A DNA stretch of 64,000 nucleotides from Candidatus Mediterraneibacter pullistercoris (GCA_019116885.1 DXAU01000058.1:1-64000), one strand, 5' to 3'. Counted from the first letter of the stretch, positions 44,127-54,613 are shown. Notes: generated from the letters alone by a model not told the origin. A program made the numbers and translations.

Positions 44127-45492
44127 ACCGGTAAATGAGAGGGAGATCGCGCTTGCTGTTCTTCTGGAGGTAACGGAGAATGGCAAGTACAGTCATATCA
44201 TGCTCCGGGATGTGCTCTCGAAATATCAGTATCTGGAGAAAAGGGAACGGGCGTTTATTACCCGTGTGGTCGAGGGGACGCTGGAACATATGATTGAGAT
44301 CGACTATATTCTGGATCAGTTCTCAAAAGTGAAAGTAAAAAAGATGAAGCCTGTGATCCGCGGCATTTTAAGGAGCGCGGTATATCAGATGAAATACATG
44401 GACAGTGTGCCCGACCGTGCTGTTTGCAGCGAGTCAGTGAAACTTGCGGTACGAAAAGGGTTTTCCGGGCTCAAAGGGTATGTGAACGGAGTGCTGAGAA
44501 GTATTGCAAGAGGAGTTGACAGCGTACAATATCCGTCGGAAAAGATGGCGGAACTGTCTGTGAGATATTCCTGTCCGGAATGGATCATAAGAATGTGGGG
44601 CAGATCCTATGACAGGAAAGTGATTGAGACAATGCTTCAGGAGTTCCAGTGTGAGAAGAGGACTCCGATCCGCTGCTGTCTGCACAGAAACGAACCGGAT
44701 ATACTGAAAAAGAGACTGGAGCGCGAAGGCGTGAAAGTATATCCACATCCGTATCTGCCGTATGCATTTGAGATATCCGGGTATGACCACCTGGAAGAGC
44801 TGGAGGCTTTTCAGGACGGTTCATTTACCGTACAGGATGTAAGCTCGATGCTTGTCGGGGAGATTGCAGATCCTCCCCAGGGGGCACGGGTGATCGATGT
44901 CTGTGCGGCGCCCGGCGGCAAAGCTCTCCATGCAGCGGAAAAGCTGCTCCTTAAAGGCGGCGGCTGCGGACATGTGGAAGCGCGGGATCTGACAGAGCAG
45001 AAAGCAGAGCTTATACGTGAGAATATCCGTCGGATCGGCCTTCCCAATATATCTGTGTTATGCCGGGACGCATCTGTGCCCGACGAGGCGTCGGGAGAAA
45101 CTGCAGACGTGGTGATAGCAGATCTCCCCTGTTCGGGCCTTGGAGTCATGGGAAAGAAAGCGGATCTTAGATACCGTGCATCGCAGGAGGGAATAGAGGA
45201 GCTGGCACGCCTGCAGCGAAAGATTCTGAGCTGTGTCCAGGCGTTTGTGAAGCCCGGCGGAGTGCTGCTCTACAGCACATGTACAGTAAGTCCGGTGGAG
45301 AATATGGAGAATGTTCAATGGTTCCTGGAAGAGTACCCGGAGTTTGCGCTGGATGATATTGCAGACCGCCTGTGCCCGCAGCTCAGAGAGTATGTGGCAG
45401 AGAAAGGATGCCTTCAGCTTCTGCCGGGAGTACATAAGAGCGATGGTTTTTTTATTGCCCGGCTGGTAAGAGGAAGGGGACATGAGAGATGA
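44119..45492 (+). CDS. rsmB: 16S rRNA (cytosine-967-C5)-methyltransferase
   Basis: 457 residues. The first 130 residues are the NusB-like RNA-binding domain (NEREIALAVLLEVTENGKYS). The methyltransferase domain has the SAM loop VIDVCAAPGGKALHAAE and two cysteine motifs, DLPCSGLGVMGKKADLRY and YSTCTVSPVENMENV, of the RNA m5C class. AGGAGG sits in the end of the metallopeptidase gene. Its TGA overlaps the ATG of rlmN. Confidence 0.95.
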   Translation: MDKPVNEREIALAVLLEVTENGKYSHIMLRDVLSKYQYLEKRERAFITRVVEGTLEHMIEIDYILDQFSKVKVKKMKPVIRGILRSAVYQMKYMDSVPDRAVCSESVKLAVRKGFSGLKGYVNGVLRSIARGVDSVQYPSEKMAELSVRYSCPEWIIRMWGRSYDRKVIETMLQEFQCEKRTPIRCCLHRNEPDILKKRLEREGVKVYPHPYLPYAFEISGYDHLEELEAFQDGSFTVQDVSSMLVGEIADPPQGARVIDVCAAPGGKALHAAEKLLLKGGGCGHVEARDLTEQKAELIRENIRRIGLPNISVLCRDASVPDEASGETADVVIADLPCSGLGVMGKKADLRYRASQEGIEELARLQRKILSCVQAFVKPGGVLLYSTCTVSPVENMENVQWFLEEYPEFALDDIADRLCPQLREYVAEKGCLQLLPGVHKSDGFFIARLVRGRGHER

Positions 45493-46541
45493 AAAAGGAC
45501 ATACGCTCGTATGGATATGAGGAACTGCAGACGGAACTTGAACATCTGGGCGAAAAGAAATTCCGTTCCAGGCAGATATATGAGTGGCTGCATGTGAAGC
45601 TGGCTGATACGTTTGACGACATGACGAACCTCTCTCTGAAACTCCGGGAGCGGCTCAAAGAAGAGTATGAGATATATCCGGTAGAGATGGCGCAGCGGCA
45701 GATATCAGCTCTTGACGGGACGAATAAATTCCTGTTCCGGCTTGGCGACGGCAATATGGTGGAGAGTGTGCTTATGAAATACAGGCACGGTATCTCTGTG
45801 TGCATCTCCTCCCAGGCCGGCTGCCGCATGGGATGCGTGTTCTGCGCTTCGACGATCGGCGGATTAACCAGAAACCTGACTGCATCAGAGATGCTCGGAC
45901 AGATATACCGGATACAGAAGATCGCGGGAGAGAGGGTGTCAAATGTAGTTGTCATGGGAACCGGGGAACCTCTGGACAATTATGATAATTTCATAAAGTT
46001 TATCCGCATTTTGACAGATGAACATGGGCTTAACATCAGCCAGAGGAATGTGACTGTGTCCACCTGCGGCATTGCCCCGCGAATCCTGGATTTGGCGGAG
46101 GAAGATCTGCATATCACTCTAGCCCTTTCCCTTCACGGCCCGACTCAGGAAAAGCGGCGCAGGCTCATGCCTATAGCCGGGAAATATGAGCTCCCGGAAG
46201 TGCTTGCTGCCTGCGATGCATACTTTGAAAAGACCGGACGCAGGGTGACATTTGAGTACAGTCTGGTACATGGCGTCAATGACAATGATGAAGATGCGGA
46301 AGAACTCGCCGCGATATTAAAACCGCGGAACTGCCATCTGAATCTGATTCCGGTTAATCCGGTAAGAGAACGCGATTTTGTGCGTCCAAGCAGGGAAAAT
46401 GCCTTGAATTTCAAAAATAAACTTGAAAAAAGCGGAATAAATGTTACTATAAGAAGAGAAATGGGCTCTGACATAGACGGAGCCTGTGGTCAGCTCAGAC
46501 GCCGTCATGCGGAAAACGAGATGACAACTGAGGAGATATAA
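45489..46541 (+). CDS. rlmN: Dual-specificity 23S rRNA/tRNA adenine-C2 methyltransferase
   Basis: 350 residues, a radical SAM enzyme. The cluster motif C-X3-C-X2-C is in AGCRMGCVFCAST, and the late CGIAPRI and conserved Cys near the C-terminus (GACGQLRR) fit RlmN, where it forms the methylene-cysteine adduct. It methylates A2503 of 23S rRNA and A37 of certain tRNAs. Cfr-type resistance enzymes are related, but the length and context favour RlmN. Confidence 0.96.
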   Translation: MKKDIRSYGYEELQTELEHLGEKKFRSRQIYEWLHVKLADTFDDMTNLSLKLRERLKEEYEIYPVEMAQRQISALDGTNKFLFRLGDGNMVESVLMKYRHGISVCISSQAGCRMGCVFCASTIGGLTRNLTASEMLGQIYRIQKIAGERVSNVVVMGTGEPLDNYDNFIKFIRILTDEHGLNISQRNVTVSTCGIAPRILDLAEEDLHITLALSLHGPTQEKRRRLMPIAGKYELPEVLAACDAYFEKTGRRVTFEYSLVHGVNDNDEDAEELAAILKPRNCHLNLIPVNPVRERDFVRPSRENALNFKNKLEKSGINVTIRREMGSDIDGACGQLRRRHAENEMTTEEI

Positions 46542-46551
46542 GGAGACGGAT

Positions 46552-47295
46552 ATGAGGACATTTTCAATTACCGACGTGGGAATGGTGCGACAAGTGAATC
46601 AGGATTATGTCTATACGACAGATAAGCCTCTCGGTATCCTTCAGAATCTCTTCATAGTCGCAGACGGGATGGGAGGACATCAGGCGGGAGATTATGCCTC
46701 GAAATATACCGTCGAAGTCCTGAAGCGGGAGCTGAAAAGAAGCGAGGGCGAGGATGTGGAGAAATGCCTCATAAACGCCATCAAGACAGCGAACCGTGAG
46801 ATCCTCAAAGAAGCGGCGCGTGATGAGCATCTCAAAGGGATGGGGACAACAGTAGTCGCCGCGACGATCATGAACCAGATGATGTATTTTGCCAATGTGG
46901 GCGACAGCCGTCTGTATTTGATCAATCAGGGGATTCAGCAGCTCACCAAAGACCACTCTCTTGTGGAAGAAATGGTAAGGCTCGGCGGCATTAAGCCTGA
47001 AGAGGCAAAGCATCATCCGGATAAAAATATAATAACAAGAGCGATCGGCGCAAAGGCAGATGTGGATGTGGATTTTTACGAGCACCGTCTGAAACGGGGA
47101 GACATCATACTGATGTGTACAGACGGACTAAGCAATATGGTCGAAGATGAGGAACTCTTCCATATTGTTCAGGGCGGCAGGGACATCGTAGAATCCGGGC
47201 AGGCTCTTATAGAGTCTGCAAAAGAAAATGGCGGTACGGACAATATAGGGGTTGTCCTGGTAGAACCGTTTGCAGATGAGGTGAGTGTATTATGA
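46552..47295 (+). CDS. stp: PP2C-type serine/threonine phosphatase
   Basis: 247 residues. The metal-binding motifs VADGMGGHQAGDYAS, GMGTTVVAA, NVGDSRLYLI and CTDGLSN are all intact. It removes phosphate from targets of the PrkC kinase, encoded next with a 4-base ATGA overlap. Cytosolic, without signal or membrane segment. Confidence 0.96.
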   Translation: MRTFSITDVGMVRQVNQDYVYTTDKPLGILQNLFIVADGMGGHQAGDYASKYTVEVLKRELKRSEGEDVEKCLINAIKTANREILKEAARDEHLKGMGTTVVAATIMNQMMYFANVGDSRLYLINQGIQQLTKDHSLVEEMVRLGGIKPEEAKHHPDKNIITRAIGAKADVDVDFYEHRLKRGDIILMCTDGLSNMVEDEELFHIVQGGRDIVESGQALIESAKENGGTDNIGVVLVEPFADEVSVL

Positions 47296-49349
47296 TCAAA
47301 GAAGGAGTTATTTTAGGAAAAAGATATGAAATACTGGGCCGCATTGGAAGCGGCGGCATGGCGGACGTCTACAAGGGCAGGGATCTGAAGCTGAACCGGT
47401 ATGTAGCGATCAAAGTGCTAAAGAGCGACTACCGTTCAGACGAAGTTTTTATTAAAAAGTTCTTGAGTGAAGCCCAGGCAGCAGCAGGACTGATGCATCC
47501 GAATGTGGTAAATGTTTACGACGTCGGTCAGGATCGCGGGCTTTATTATATGGTTATGGAGCTGGTCGAGGGAATCACATTAAAGGACTATATTGAGAAA
47601 AAGGGCAGGATATCCCCGAAAGAAACCATAAGTATCTCAATACAGATGGTTACAGGACTCCAGGCAGCCCATAACCAGCATATCATTCATCGTGATATCA
47701 AGCCTCAGAATATTATCATCTCTAAAGACGGCAAAGTAAAAGTGACAGATTTCGGCATCGCCCGTGCGACGACATCTACGCAGACGATCAGCACGAGTGT
47801 TATGGGTTCTGTGCACTATACGTCCCCGGAACAAGCCAGGGGAGGAGTCGTTGACCAGAAGAGTGACATCTATTCCATTGGTATTACCATGTACGAGATG
47901 GTGACAGGACATGTGCCGTTTGACGGAGACTCTACTGTCACGGTGGCGCTCAAGCATCTTCAGGAAGAGATTATAGCTCCGGGGGAAGAAGTATCTGATC
48001 TTCCGTACAGCCTGGAATGTATCATTATGAAATGTACACAGAAAAACCCGGCACTCCGTTATCACGACTGCGCGTCGCTCTTGACAGATCTTAAGCGCTC
48101 GCTCGTTGATCCCGACGGAGATTTTGTCGTTCTTGGAATGGGTGTAAGCTCAGATACTGACCGTACGGTCGTCATGTCCACGGAAGAACTGGAACGGGTG
48201 CAGCAGCATGGATATGACGACGATGATGATGAGGACGATGACGACAGATATCAGGACAGAAGAAGGAAAAAGCAGAACGTAAATCCGGATACAAGGCGTA
48301 TCATGAAAGTGCTCATGATTGTTGCCGGAGTAGTGGTTGCTCTCCTGATACTGTTCCTCGTGGCAAATGCAGCCGGATTCTTCAGCGGCCCGTCGGGACT
48401 CACTCAGAACGAGGGAGAGGAAGAGACTGTAAAAGTGCCGGACTTAAGAGGCATGACAGAAGAGGAGGCAAGAAAAGCAATCGAGGATCTGGAACTTGGT
48501 CTTGATGTTGCCGGTGAACGGCAGCCGTCCAATCAGTATGCAGAGGGTGAGATCATGAACCAGAACCCTGCGCCGGACGACGAGGTGGCTCCGTTTTCAA
48601 CGATCGAAGTTGTTATAAGCAGCGGCGAAGAGGCGAAAATGGTACAGGTGCCGAATGTGGTCGGCAGATCGGAATCCGACGCCGAGAATACACTTCGGGC
48701 AGCGAACCTTACAGTGGTATACGGAGAGGCTGCGTTCAGTAATGAGATTGCGGAGGGGGATGTCATCTCCAGCAATCCTTCGGCAGGAACAGAGGTTGAA
48801 GAGGGGACAGAAGTAACGATCATTGTAAGTCTCGGAGAAGAGCCTGCCACCGTGCCGAATCTGGTCAATAAATCAGCGTCGGCGGCAGAATCGGCGCTCT
48901 CAGATGCCGGGCTGAATGGAAGCTCCAGTGAGGAATACAGCGATGATGTGCCGGAGGGAAGGGTTATCCGACAGAGCATTGATGCGGGAACGGAAGTAGA
49001 TCCGGGAACAACCGTAGAATATGTGGTCAGTCTGGGACCGGAGACTACCTATGTTACAGTGCCGGGACTCGGCGGCTACACGGAGAATCAGGCGATAAGA
49101 CGGCTTGAGGAAAAGGGACTCAGCGTCGGGACGATAGACTACGCTTACAGCGATACGGTCGGAGCGGGTTATGTCATCAGCCAGACAGCAAGTCCTGGAA
49201 GCTCTGTTGAAGAAGGCACGACAGTCGGTTTCACAGTCAGCCAGGGGCCGGAGCCTCAGCAGCCTCAGCAGCCGGAGACGCCCGACGAGGATACGAACGG
49301 CGGGGATTCGGAAGAAGTGAGTGAAGGCTCAGAAGGCCAGACGGAGTGA
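47292..49349 (+). CDS. prkC: PASTA-domain serine/threonine kinase
   Basis: 685 residues. The kinase domain (about 9-270) has the glycine loop GRIGSGGMADVYKG, Lys in VAIKVLKS, catalytic HRDIKPQNI, DFGIARA and an activation loop rich in Thr and Ser. An acidic stretch (YDDDDDEDDDD) precedes one membrane helix (about 338-360). Outside are four PASTA repeats (about 380-650), each with a VP-start and a terminal SxG, and a Pro/Glu/Gly tail. PASTA domains sense muropeptides or lipid II, so the kinase links wall state to growth. Confidence 0.96.
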   Translation: MIKEGVILGKRYEILGRIGSGGMADVYKGRDLKLNRYVAIKVLKSDYRSDEVFIKKFLSEAQAAAGLMHPNVVNVYDVGQDRGLYYMVMELVEGITLKDYIEKKGRISPKETISISIQMVTGLQAAHNQHIIHRDIKPQNIIISKDGKVKVTDFGIARATTSTQTISTSVMGSVHYTSPEQARGGVVDQKSDIYSIGITMYEMVTGHVPFDGDSTVTVALKHLQEEIIAPGEEVSDLPYSLECIIMKCTQKNPALRYHDCASLLTDLKRSLVDPDGDFVVLGMGVSSDTDRTVVMSTEELERVQQHGYDDDDDEDDDDRYQDRRRKKQNVNPDTRRIMKVLMIVAGVVVALLILFLVANAAGFFSGPSGLTQNEGEEETVKVPDLRGMTEEEARKAIEDLELGLDVAGERQPSNQYAEGEIMNQNPAPDDEVAPFSTIEVVISSGEEAKMVQVPNVVGRSESDAENTLRAANLTVVYGEAAFSNEIAEGDVISSNPSAGTEVEEGTEVTIIVSLGEEPATVPNLVNKSASAAESALSDAGLNGSSSEEYSDDVPEGRVIRQSIDAGTEVDPGTTVEYVVSLGPETTYVTVPGLGGYTENQAIRRLEEKGLSVGTIDYAYSDTVGAGYVISQTASPGSSVEEGTTVGFTVSQGPEPQQPQQPETPDEDTNGGDSEEVSEGSEGQTE

Positions 49350-49370
49350 CCGCAGGAAAGTTATTAATAT

Positions 49371-50249
49371 ATGCAGGGAAAAATCGTAAAAGGAATTGCC
49401 GGATTCTACTACGTTCACGTAGCAGGATCCGGTGTTTATGAGTGTAAGGCAAAAGGGATCTTCCGAAAAGACGGGATAAAGCCTCTTGTGGGAGATGACG
49501 TCAGGATAGAGATCCTTGACGAGAAAGATATGGAAGGAAATATCATGGATATCCTTCCCCGGAAAAATGAACTGGTGCGTCCGGCGGTAGCGAATATCGA
49601 TCAGGCGCTGGTTGTATTTGCGGTGGCAAAGCCGAAACCGCATCTCAATCTGCTGGACCGGTTCCTTGTCATGATGGAAAGCAAGGGCATACCTGTTGTC
49701 CTCTGCTTTAATAAGACAGATATAGGGAATGATCCGGAGATCGCAGAATTGAGCAGTATCTATGCCGGATGCGGATATCCTCTTATCTTTACAAGCGCAG
49801 AGCAGGAGATCAATATTGCGGAACTCAAAACGCTGCTGAAGGGAAAGACGACCGCGATCGCGGGTCCGTCAGGTGTCGGAAAATCTTCGCTCATTAACCT
49901 TCTCCAATCGGAAGTGCGAATGGAGACTGGGAACATCAGCCGGAAGATCGACAGGGGAAAGCATACAACGAGACATTCGGAGCTGATCGTTGCCGGAGAG
50001 GACTCCTATATCATGGATACGCCGGGGTTCAGCTCCCTCTATCTCAGTGAGATAGAGGCGGAGTCTCTTAAGCACTGTTTTCCCGAATTTGCAGAGTATG
50101 AGGGGGCATGCAGGTTTGGAGGCTGCGATCATGTTCATGAGCCTGACTGCGCAGTGAAACAGGCGGTAGAGTCAGGCAGGATACACAGGAAAAGATATGA
50201 AGATTATCTTGCGATTTATCAGGAAATCAGAGAAAGGAAGAGGTATTAG
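49371..50249 (+). CDS. rsgA: Ribosome small-subunit-dependent GTPase A
   Basis: 292 residues. An OB fold (1-65) is followed by a circularly permuted GTPase with G4 CFNKTDIG before G1 GPSGVGKSSLINLL and G3 DTPGFSS, then the C-terminal zinc knuckle CRFGGCDHVHEPDC. It acts in late 30S assembly. Placed after prkC, as in most Firmicutes. Confidence 0.96.
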   Translation: MQGKIVKGIAGFYYVHVAGSGVYECKAKGIFRKDGIKPLVGDDVRIEILDEKDMEGNIMDILPRKNELVRPAVANIDQALVVFAVAKPKPHLNLLDRFLVMMESKGIPVVLCFNKTDIGNDPEIAELSSIYAGCGYPLIFTSAEQEINIAELKTLLKGKTTAIAGPSGVGKSSLINLLQSEVRMETGNISRKIDRGKHTTRHSELIVAGEDSYIMDTPGFSSLYLSEIEAESLKHCFPEFAEYEGACRFGGCDHVHEPDCAVKQAVESGRIHRKRYEDYLAIYQEIRERKRY

Positions 50250-50912
50250 ATGAAGAATATTCTGGCGCCATCCATATTATCGGCTGACTTCAGAACGCTC
50301 GGAGAGCAGATCAAAATGACAGAAAAAGCAGGAGCGCAGTATGTCCATTTCGATGTGATGGACGGGATATTTGTGCCGAGCATTTCTTTCGGGATGCCGG
50401 TGCTCTCTTCTATCAAAGGATTGACAGGGCAGACGCTGGACGTTCATCTGATGGTGACTGAGCCGGCCCGCTATGTGGCAGAGTTTGCAAAGTGCGGAGC
50501 AGATATCATCACCGTCCATCTTGAGGCGTGTAAGGATCTGAAGAAAACACTGGAAGAGATTCACAGATGCGGGGTGCGCGCAGGAATATCGATAAGGCCG
50601 GGCACGCCGGTGAAAAGCCTCATGCCATATCTGGAAGATGCAGAAATGTTCCTTATCATGAGTGTGGAGCCAGGATTCGGCGGACAGGAATTCATCCCTG
50701 AGTCGCTGGAGCGAATCAGGACGCTCCGCGCTGCGCTGGAGAAAGATGGCATGGAAAAAGATATCGAAGTGGACGGCGGCATCTACCACAGTAATGTGGC
50801 GGAGGTGTTAAAAGCCGGAGCGAATGTCATCGTATCCGGATCCGGCGTATATAAGGGCGATGTTTTCAGGAACACAGCGGAGTTTATGGAGATATTGAAA
50901 GATTATGAATAA
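50250..50912 (+). CDS. rpe: Ribulose-phosphate 3-epimerase
   Basis: 220 residues, starting directly after the rsgA stop. A TIM barrel with APSILSADF, VHFDVMDGIFVPSISFG (metal-binding His and Asp), VDVHL-like LDVHLMV and the phosphate loop DGGIYHSN. It interconverts ribulose and xylulose 5-phosphate. The tail overlaps thiN by eight bases. Confidence 0.96.
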   Translation: MKNILAPSILSADFRTLGEQIKMTEKAGAQYVHFDVMDGIFVPSISFGMPVLSSIKGLTGQTLDVHLMVTEPARYVAEFAKCGADIITVHLEACKDLKKTLEEIHRCGVRAGISIRPGTPVKSLMPYLEDAEMFLIMSVEPGFGGQEFIPESLERIRTLRAALEKDGMEKDIEVDGGIYHSNVAEVLKAGANVIVSGSGVYKGDVFRNTAEFMEILKDYE

Positions 50913-51558
50913 AAGGACTGTGATCGTGAGCGGCGGGCTGCTCGAAGACGAGTTTGCCCTCCCGATATTGAGAAGTGAAGAAACAGAATTTGTGATCGGA
51001 GTGGATAAGGGACTTGAGTTCCTCCACCGCCATGAGATAAAACCGGATTACATTGTAGGCGATTTTGACAGTGTCTCAAAAGAGCTGGTCAATTATTACA
51101 GGGAGAAGGTCAATGTGCCGATCCGGGAATTTAATCCGGTGAAAGACGCATCTGACACAGAACTTGCACTAAGGCTCTGCATCGGACTGAACCGGAAAGA
51201 GATATGGATACTCGGAGGGACGGGAAACCGGATTGACCACCTCTGGGCAAACGTTCAGTGCCTGCAGATTGCTCTGGAGGCCGGCGCAGATGCAAGGATT
51301 GTGGACAGACACAATCAGATACGCCTGATCGACAGGGAGATCACACTGAAAAAGAAAGAAGCGTTCGGGCCGTATTTCTCTCTTTTTCCGCTGGAGATGC
51401 CGGTGGATGAGCTGACTATTCGCGGAGCGAAATACCCCCTCAAAAACCATTTCCTCAAACCGACGGACAGTCTGTGCGTCAGCAATGAATTTGAAGAAGA
51501 GGAAGTGACGATCTCGTTTGTCTATGGGAAAGTCATCCTGATGGAGACGAGAGACTGA
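50905..51558 (+). CDS. thiN: Thiamine pyrophosphokinase
   Basis: 217 residues. GVDKGLEFL, the metal-binding IVGDFDSVSKE and GGTGNRIDHLWANV are characteristic of the family. It makes thiamine diphosphate from thiamine and ATP, the cofactor needed by the PFOR encoded at 54772. End of the priA-to-thiN block. Confidence 0.95.
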   Translation: MNKRTVIVSGGLLEDEFALPILRSEETEFVIGVDKGLEFLHRHEIKPDYIVGDFDSVSKELVNYYREKVNVPIREFNPVKDASDTELALRLCIGLNRKEIWILGGTGNRIDHLWANVQCLQIALEAGADARIVDRHNQIRLIDREITLKKKEAFGPYFSLFPLEMPVDELTIRGAKYPLKNHFLKPTDSLCVSNEFEEEEVTISFVYGKVILMETRD

Positions 51559-51602
51559 ATAACAGAAAAGACGCAAAGATTCGATAAGGAGATAAAAAGA
51601 AT

Positions 51603-52700
51603 ATGAAGTTAGGTATTGTGGGGCTTCCCAACGTAGGAAAAAGTACATTGTTCAATTCACTGACAAAGGCAGGCGCAGAGTCGGCGAACTATCCGTTCTG
51701 CACCATTGATCCGAATGTGGGAGTAGTGACAGTGCCGGATGAGAGACTGAATGTCCTGGGAGAGATGTATCACACAAAAAAGATCATTCCGGCGGCCATA
51801 GAGTTTGTGGATATCGCGGGACTCGTAAAAGGCGCGTCCAAGGGAGAGGGACTTGGAAACCAGTTCCTTGCGAATATCCGTGAGGTGGACGCTATCGTCC
51901 ACGTTGTACGCTGCTTTGAAAATACAAATATCGTCCATGTGGATGGAAGTATTGATCCGCTCCGGGACATCGAGACGATTAACCTGGAACTGATATTCTC
52001 TGACCTTGAGGTGCTGGAGAGAAGGATTGCCAAGACAGTCAAGCTCTCGCGTAACGACAAATCTGCGGCGAAAGAGCTGGAACTGCTAAAGCGCCTGAAG
52101 GCTCATCTGGAAGAAAATAAACTTGCAAAGAGTTTTGCTGCCGGAGATGAGGACGAGCAGGAATGGCTCGCGGGATATAATCTCCTCACAGCGAAACCGG
52201 TGATTTTCGCAGCAAATGTCTCAGAAGAAGACCTGGCGGACGACGGGGCTTCCAATGCCGGAGTCCGGGCAGTTCGAGAGTACGCTCAGAGAGAGGCGTG
52301 CGAGGTGTTTGTAGTATGTGCGGAGATCGAAGAGGAGATCTCGCAGCTTGATGACGATGAAAAAGAGATGTTTCTTGAAGATCTGGGATTAAAAGAGTCC
52401 GGACTTGAGAAACTGATAAGAGCAAGTTATCATCTCCTGGGACTCATCAGCTACCTGACAGCCGGAGAACCGGAAGTGCGCGCATGGACGATCACAAAAG
52501 GGACAAAAGCTCCTCAGGCGGCGGGCAAGATCCATTCTGACTTTGAGCGCGGGTTCATCCGTGCAGAGGTTGTGAGCTATGACGATCTTATGGCATGCGG
52601 CTCCCATGCGGCGGCAAAAGAAAAAGGTCTCATCCGCCTTGAAGGGAAAGACTATGTAGTACAGGACGGCGATATCATACTGTTCCGGTTTAATGTATAG
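51603..52700 (+). CDS. ychF: Redox-regulated ATPase YchF
   Basis: 365 residues, exactly family-like. The P-loop is [14 protein letters not shown], with switch [20 protein letters not shown], the variant NVSEED in place of NKXD (hence ATP preference), a coiled-coil insert (about 130-190), and a C-terminal TGS domain (from about 280: [27 protein letters not shown], an unbroken family hallmark here shortened to key blocks). It binds ribosomes and has been linked to stress responses. Confidence 0.96.
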   Translation: MKLGIVGLPNVGKSTLFNSLTKAGAESANYPFCTIDPNVGVVTVPDERLNVLGEMYHTKKIIPAAIEFVDIAGLVKGASKGEGLGNQFLANIREVDAIVHVVRCFENTNIVHVDGSIDPLRDIETINLELIFSDLEVLERRIAKTVKLSRNDKSAAKELELLKRLKAHLEENKLAKSFAAGDEDEQEWLAGYNLLTAKPVIFAANVSEEDLADDGASNAGVRAVREYAQREACEVFVVCAEIEEEISQLDDDEKEMFLEDLGLKESGLEKLIRASYHLLGLISYLTAGEPEVRAWTITKGTKAPQAAGKIHSDFERGFIRAEVVSYDDLMACGSHAAAKEKGLIRLEGKDYVVQDGDIILFRFNV

Positions 52701-52756
52701 CATCAGTTCAGCCGGACTCATGGCTGAACCGGGGCGCTGAAGAAAGGGGTATTGAT

Positions 52757-53716
52757 ATGCATTACGACATTGCTTTCCCAAATCTGGGCATATATCTGGA
52801 CCATGTAGGGAAGAATATCGATATTTTCGGCTTTACGATCGCATATTATGGTATCATCATCGGGTGCGCGATACTGATCGGTTTCCTGATCGCCATGGCT
52901 GAGGCAAAGCGGACCAGGCAGAATCCGGAAGATTACCTGGATATGGGGATCATAGGTGTAATCATCGGCATAGCCGGAGCCAGGATATATTATGTAGTCT
53001 TTTCGTGGGATATGTATAAAGACAATCTTCTGGAGATCTTTAATCTCCGGGAAGGCGGACTCGCTATCTACGGCGGCGTGATCGGCGCGGTGCTCGCTGT
53101 GTTCATATTGGCGAGAGTGAAACATCTGTCGCCTTTTCAGATACTGGATACAGTGGCTATGCCGATACTGAACGGACAGATGCTCGGGAGATGGGGGAAT
53201 TTTTTCAACCGTGAAGCCTTTGGAGAATATACGGACGGGCTCTTCGCCATGCGCCTTCCGATGGATGCTGTGAGGCCGGGAGATATTACAGAACAGATGC
53301 GGGCAAACATGGAGACGATAGGCGGGGTGGAATACATCCAGGTGAGTCCGACTTTTCTCTATGAGTCAGTGTGGTGCGCGGTTCTTTTGATCCTGCTGGT
53401 GCTGTACCGGAAGCACAAGAAATATGAGGGAGAACTGTTTCTTCTGTATATTTTCGGATATGCTCTCGGGAGAGTCTGGATCGAGGGTCTTCGGACAGAC
53501 CAGCTTCTGATACCGGGGATTGGGTTTCCGGTGTCGCAGGCGCTTGCAGGCTGCGTAGTCCTGTTTGCCGGAGCGGCGCTTCTCTATCTCAGGAAAAACC
53601 ATAAACGTATGCCGCTCTTAAAGAGTGAGAAAGTATATGAACCTATGCCGGATAAGATTGAGGGGGTAAAGCCGCCCAGAAAGAAAGACAGAATATTTAA
53701 GTTTAAAGACAGATAG
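52757..53716 (+). CDS. lgt: Prolipoprotein diacylglyceryl transferase
   Basis: 319 residues with about seven membrane helices. REGGLAIYGGVIGA and RWGNFFNREAFGEYT are the Lgt signatures, and a late GLRTDQLLIPGI contains the conserved Arg. It attaches diacylglycerol to the lipobox Cys of prolipoproteins, including the transporter lipoprotein at 11799. The C-terminal 40 residues are a basic, Lys-rich extension absent from shorter homologues. Confidence 0.96.
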   Translation: MHYDIAFPNLGIYLDHVGKNIDIFGFTIAYYGIIIGCAILIGFLIAMAEAKRTRQNPEDYLDMGIIGVIIGIAGARIYYVVFSWDMYKDNLLEIFNLREGGLAIYGGVIGAVLAVFILARVKHLSPFQILDTVAMPILNGQMLGRWGNFFNREAFGEYTDGLFAMRLPMDAVRPGDITEQMRANMETIGGVEYIQVSPTFLYESVWCAVLLILLVLYRKHKKYEGELFLLYIFGYALGRVWIEGLRTDQLLIPGIGFPVSQALAGCVVLFAGAALLYLRKNHKRMPLLKSEKVYEPMPDKIEGVKPPRKKDRIFKFKDR

Positions 53717-53842
53717 ACGGCAGTTCCTGCTATTGATTCTTTCCGGATTATCAGATATGTAGGGCGCATCGCTCTTGCAGCATAAGAACTATATGATAAA
53801 GCCATAGTGTGGAATCAGAGGAAAGGGGAGGAGTAAAGAACT

Positions 53843-54613
53843 ATGGGTGTCAGTCATTACAAAAAGAATGGATCGAAAAATGGGAAAGATACAGCTATAA
53901 CAGCAGCAGCCGTTATTTTAGGGCTTGTGCTGGCTGCGGCAGCCGCAGCTACAGTATTGCTGCTGGTACTGCCGGCTGGTCAGGGAAAGCCGTCTTCTGA
54001 CAGCGGGGCGGAAAGAGTTACGGCAGAGGATCTCAGAACAGATCCGGGAAATGCTCAGGACGTGCAGTCTCAGATAAAGAATGAGATCACTGTGACGGGT
54101 ACCGGGGGAGAGGCCGAAGTGCCGGCAGAGGAAACCGGAAGCGGTCAAGACGCAGAACCGGTCAAGATTGATTTTAATGTATCAGCGACTTCAACCCTTG
54201 AGGCATCGGGATACAGCTATGAACCGTCTAATCTGACGGATCTTGACGCATCGACCTGCTGGGCGGACGGGGATTCCGGTGACGGCACAGGCGAGAGCAT
54301 CACGTTTACGAGCAGTCAGCCCCAGACTGTGAGAGGGCTTGCAGTACTGCCCGGATACTGTAAGAGCAGTGACCTGTATGCTAAGAATGGAGCGCCCAGT
54401 GCGCTGCGGATAGAATATGAAGGAAAGACTGTGGAGTACCCGATCGACGAGGCGGAGCTTGTATATGACAGCAGCAATCCTCTCGGCGGCACGATATACA
54501 TTGATTTTGAAGAGGAAGTACAGATCAGCGAATGCAAAGTGACAATAACAGACGTCAGAGGCGGAAACAAATATGATGACTGCTGCATCACGGAGATGTA
54601 TCTGTACGGTTAA
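53843..54613 (+). CDS. Membrane-anchored protein with NADase-type/discoidin-like glycan-binding domain
   Basis: 256 residues. A basic N-terminus and one membrane helix (about 15-46, Ala/Leu-rich) anchor an extracellular part. A low-complexity acidic linker (50-105) leads to a beta-sandwich domain (about 110-256) with SGYSYEPSNLTDLDASTCWADG, then LAVLPGYCKSSDLYAKNGAPSALRIEY and a Cys-Cys near the end (DDCCITEMYLYG). This resembles the discoidin-like domain named NADase-type glycan-binding. It probably binds a cell-surface carbohydrate; there is no catalytic domain. Confidence 0.78.
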   Translation: MGVSHYKKNGSKNGKDTAITAAAVILGLVLAAAAAATVLLLVLPAGQGKPSSDSGAERVTAEDLRTDPGNAQDVQSQIKNEITVTGTGGEAEVPAEETGSGQDAEPVKIDFNVSATSTLEASGYSYEPSNLTDLDASTCWADGDSGDGTGESITFTSSQPQTVRGLAVLPGYCKSSDLYAKNGAPSALRIEYEGKTVEYPIDEAELVYDSSNPLGGTIYIDFEEEVQISECKVTITDVRGGNKYDDCCITEMYLYG

